13,701 nt of DNA from contig DATDCV010000228.1 of assembly GCA_036524155.1 (NCBI GenBank), positions 1 to 13,701 of the forward strand, given 5' to 3'. Both the position numbers and the translations under genes were made by a program. Shown here piece after piece: positions 13,425-13,701 of this stretch (the first letter of the stretch is position 1; each line of letters starts with the position of its first letter). The notes below the pieces were generated by a model. The model was not told where the DNA came from, ran no database searches, and saw only the letters and a program-made list of their open reading frames with translations. The DNA is from DATDCV01 sp036524155 (lineage in GTDB: Bacteria; Verrucomicrobiota; Verrucomicrobiia; Limisphaerales; UBA8199).

Positions 13425-13701
13425 TTACGGAGTTCCGAATTCGAGAATCCAGGCGCCGCGCGGAGGCAGCTCGCATTGAAGGCTCGTGACGGGGCTGGTT
13501 AAGGCACCGATTTGTTTCCTGCTCTTGTGATCCCGTCGCACGATCTTGCCGCTCGCGGACAGGCCGTACTCTTGCGCCGGGATCGTAAGCCGGACCGGCA
13601 AAGGCGCCTCGCCAATGCTGGCGAGCGCCAGCGCCACCTGGCCGTCAGGTGCTCGCCAGGCTGCCCCGATCGCCAGTGGTACCTTTTTGTCGAACACTTT
13701 C
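13425..13701 (-). CDS. C-terminus of an unidentified beta-rich protein, 5' partial
   Basis: The frame runs off the right edge, so only the last 91 or so residues are seen. They read as a beta-sandwich: GAAWRAPDGQVALALASIG, PVRLTIPAQEYGLSASGKI, VRRDHKSRKQIG, and the closing ELPPRGAWILEFG. Such endings, with DGQVALALAS near the start and PPRGAWILEF at the end, are typical of all-beta C-terminal domains in bacterial glycoside hydrolases and related verrucomicrobial carbohydrate-active proteins, which would fit the neighbouring sulfatase; this is inference, and no catalytic domain is visible. It is convergent with the sulfatase, with 51 bases between the stops and no clear terminator there. Confidence 0.6.
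   Translation of the reverse strand, partial: KVFDKKVPLAIGAAWRAPDGQVALALASIGEAPLPVRLTIPAQEYGLSASGKIVRRDHKSRKQIGALTSPVTSLQCELPPRGAWILEFGTP

Overview
The window looks like chromosomal DNA of a Verrucomicrobiota bacterium, probably near the Pedosphaera/Limisphaerales group. This is inferred from gene content: an exosortase-associated (TIGR04073-like) lipoprotein, a WD40 tail of verrucomicrobial type, hopanoid side-chain enzymes HpnH and HpnJ, a Cys-type sulfatase with a C-terminal lectin-like domain, high GC, few Shine-Dalgarno sites and many palindromic repeats. No 16S or database search was available, so the phylum is a well-supported guess.

Layout. 1-1350 (+): the end of the TIGR04073-like lipoprotein gene, a strong hairpin terminator, and ispE (isoprenoid precursor synthesis). 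1421-2661 (-): an orphan WD40 C-terminal fragment and a TPR exported protein whose signal-peptide N-region appears to have been extended in frame by a 112-bp MITE-like element with 8-bp flanking repeats. 2685-5894 (+): a small lipoprotein, then hpnH and hpnJ, two radical-SAM enzymes that build the extended hopanoid side chain. ispE and hpnH/hpnJ both belong to isoprenoid/hopanoid metabolism, but they are not one operon.

5895-8393 is an accessory stretch between core genes. It holds an IS200/RAYT-like Y1 transposase surrounded by three structured repeats of 113-115 bp, an exported SecDF-P1-head-like protein without a normal start codon, and a small winged-helix protein whose reading frame crosses an AT-rich palindrome. 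8205-8393 is intergenic, with a short direct repeat.

8394-10157 (-) is polX (DNA polymerase X with PHP exonuclease). It is divergent from thiD (10386-11180, +), with an AT-rich palindrome with 7-bp tandem repeats between them. thiD is followed after 24 bp by a large arylsulfatase (11205-13373, +). The right edge holds the C-terminus of an unidentified minus-strand protein, convergent with the sulfatase.

The most unusual signals are the transposase with three structure-conserved repeats (a candidate REPtron-like unit outside Proteobacteria) and the in-frame palindromic insertion in the TPR gene.
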